A program made the translations under genes and the position numbers. This document shows, piece by piece, positions 38,284 through 39,011 of a stretch of 39,011 bases of DNA (the stretch's first letter is position 1; every line of letters starts with the position of its first letter). This stretch comes from a virus: the IMG/VR virus record IMGVR_UViG_3300009620_000012, positions 1 through 39,011 of that record; one strand, written 5' to 3'. The notes beneath the pieces were generated by a model, which saw nothing but the letters and a program-made list of their open reading frames with translations, did not search any database and had not been told where the DNA came from.

Positions 38284-38452
38284 GGGTTACCCGGAACATG
38301 TACTGAGTAAGAGTAAAACATTTGGAAATCCATTCCAGAAAGATGTTCTGGGACTTCGAAGTGAACGTGCTGTTCTGAATGAGTGGGAAGATTACTCTTG
38401 GAAAATGCCAGAACCAGAGAAAAAGTCACGTAAGAGTACTATGTATAGTTAA
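38267..38452 (+). CDS. Small basic head-region protein (61 aa)
   Basis: AAGGAG lies seven bases before the ATG-ATG start, and the gene overlaps the portal stop by 17 bases. Basic (KGKGYPEHVLSKSKTFGNPF, then PEPEKKSRKSTMYS). Ends in a TTAATGG overlap with the next gene. The function is unknown. Confidence 0.65.
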   Translation: MMKKGKGYPEHVLSKSKTFGNPFQKDVLGLRSERAVLNEWEDYSWKMPEPEKKSRKSTMYS

Positions 38453-38646
38453 TGGATATCTGGGATGAAATAGTTATTGAGTTTAATGAAGAATTAAATA
38501 AACTCAAGACTACTTTGGGTAATGGTTCAGCAGAAGACTATTCTCACTATCGACAGATTGTCGGTTCCATATCTGGGATAGAATGGGCCAGAGATAATCT
38601 GACAAACATTGTTAAAAAACGTATCTATCAGGAGGATGATGAATAA
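38452..38646 (+). CDS. Small acidic helical head-region protein (64 aa)
   Basis: Helical protein (WDEIVIEFNEELNKLKTTLG, then DYSHYRQIVGSISGIEWARD). The YRQIVGSISGIEWAR block is common in small proteins near phage head genes (often 30-80 aa), though its role is unknown. Coupled to the upstream stop. Confidence 0.7.
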   Translation: MDIWDEIVIEFNEELNKLKTTLGNGSAEDYSHYRQIVGSISGIEWARDNLTNIVKKRIYQEDDE

Positions 38647-38647
38647 G

Positions 38648-39011
38648 ATGCAACAAGTTAGTATGGGTGCGGCTCTGAAAAATGATCTCTGGGTTACAGA
38701 TCTGGAGGAAGTTCCTGATCCGAGTCCGTTACCTGCGTTACCGGGATTTCATATTCTGGTGCGTCCTGTATCAGTAAAGAGTATTACCAAGGGCGGTATC
38801 TTTATACCGGACTCAACAAAAGATGATATGTCATATCTAACGACCGTGGGTCAAGTTCTTCAGCTTGGAGATTTATCTTATCTTGATAAGGATAAGTTTC
38901 CCGGAGGTGCTTGGTGTACCGTGGGAGATTATGTCTGTTACGGTAAACATGCCGGAACCAAGCTTTTCTATAAGGGTGTTCGACTTATCCTTTTGTTTGA
39001 TGATCAGATTG
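38648..39011 (+). CDS. GroES-like co-chaperonin, 3' end outside window
   Basis: Residues about 30-120 show the Cpn10 fold pattern: PGFHILVRPVSVKSITKGGI, then FIPDSTKDD (mobile-loop side), TTVGQVLQLGD, and GDYVCYGKHAGTKLFYKGV. Phage GroES homologues work with the host GroEL, usually to fold the capsid protein. An N-terminal extension of about 28 residues precedes the domain. The start is uncertain: GGAGG at 38631-38635 could serve ATG 38639 or ATG 38648, which share the frame. It lies in the head operon, presumably just before the scaffold or capsid genes. Confidence 0.85.
   Translation, partial: MQQVSMGAALKNDLWVTDLEEVPDPSPLPALPGFHILVRPVSVKSITKGGIFIPDSTKDDMSYLTTVGQVLQLGDLSYLDKDKFPGGAWCTVGDYVCYGKHAGTKLFYKGVRLILLFDDQI

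Noticed and set aside
1-39011. tRNA genes, integrase or insertion sequences
   Set aside because: No cloverleaf-like sequence, recombinase motif or transposase motif was seen. The nuclease genes present are of free-standing homing types. I could not run a tRNA search program.

Overview
The window is an internal segment of a tailed double-stranded DNA phage genome. Virion genes run off both ends: a tail protein is cut at base 1 and a GroES-like co-chaperonin is cut at base 39011. The likely relatives are short-tailed marine phages of the HMO-2011 type that infect alphaproteobacteria. That is an inference from the gene set (T7-like PolA and primase-helicase, class II ribonucleotide reductase, GTA-type three-TM holin, GroES-like protein, marine-type portal and tail genes) and from the moderately AT-rich composition. 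I see no integrase, repressor, tRNA, IS element, CRISPR array or phage RNA polymerase. The promoters I can read are of host sigma-70 type.

Layout. (1) 1-8915, plus strand: late virion genes (tail protein, small virion-associated proteins, a 715-aa and a 1412-aa internal or structural protein), then a membrane/coiled-coil lysis candidate and an M15 peptidase endolysin. (2) 8934-15500, minus strand: a tightly overlapped operon behind a perfect consensus sigma-70 promoter (15522-15550). In transcription order it holds a four-Cys zinc protein, a glycosyltransferase, a 784-aa three-part glycosyltransferase-like/methyltransferase/DUF115 protein, a methyltransferase, a three-TM holin, a complete aspartate carbamoyltransferase (PyrB), a terminase small subunit, an HNH endonuclease and a MIP18/DUF59 Fe-S assembly protein. 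(3) 15566-24539, minus strand: nucleotide metabolism and replication (NrdJ, DUF3310, Cas4/AddB-like nuclease with a possible Fe-S cluster, ssDNA-binding protein, PolA, putative PD-(D/E)XK nuclease, primase-helicase), interrupted by GIY-YIG, endonuclease VII and zinc-ribbon genes that look mobile. (4) 24546-32699, minus strand: about 32 small early genes, mostly unknown, including a DUF932 protein and several of 49-58 aa. (5) 32700-33113: a hairpin-rich divergent control region. (6) 33129-39011, plus strand: packaging and head genes (TerL, an unknown 328-aa protein, portal, two small proteins, GroES-like).

The most unusual feature is a family of eight 50-52 bp long inverted repeats (19663, 29435, 30022, 31330, 32237, 32478, 32614, 32839). 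Stem sequences covary between copies, and the loops fall into two classes. In four copies the hairpin begins exactly one base after a TAA stop codon, and in most it ends shortly before the next Shine-Dalgarno. The right end of the early region therefore looks like a string of gene-plus-hairpin cassettes. Two genes also appear to have a hairpin between Shine-Dalgarno and start codon.

How it fits together: the early genes and the control region probably take over the host. The replication block copies the DNA, with NrdJ and possibly PyrB supplying nucleotides. The 8.9-15.5 kb operon adds envelope or DNA modification functions, packaging (TerS) and lysis (holin). The plus-strand genes build and fill the particle, with the GroES-like protein probably helping to fold the capsid.
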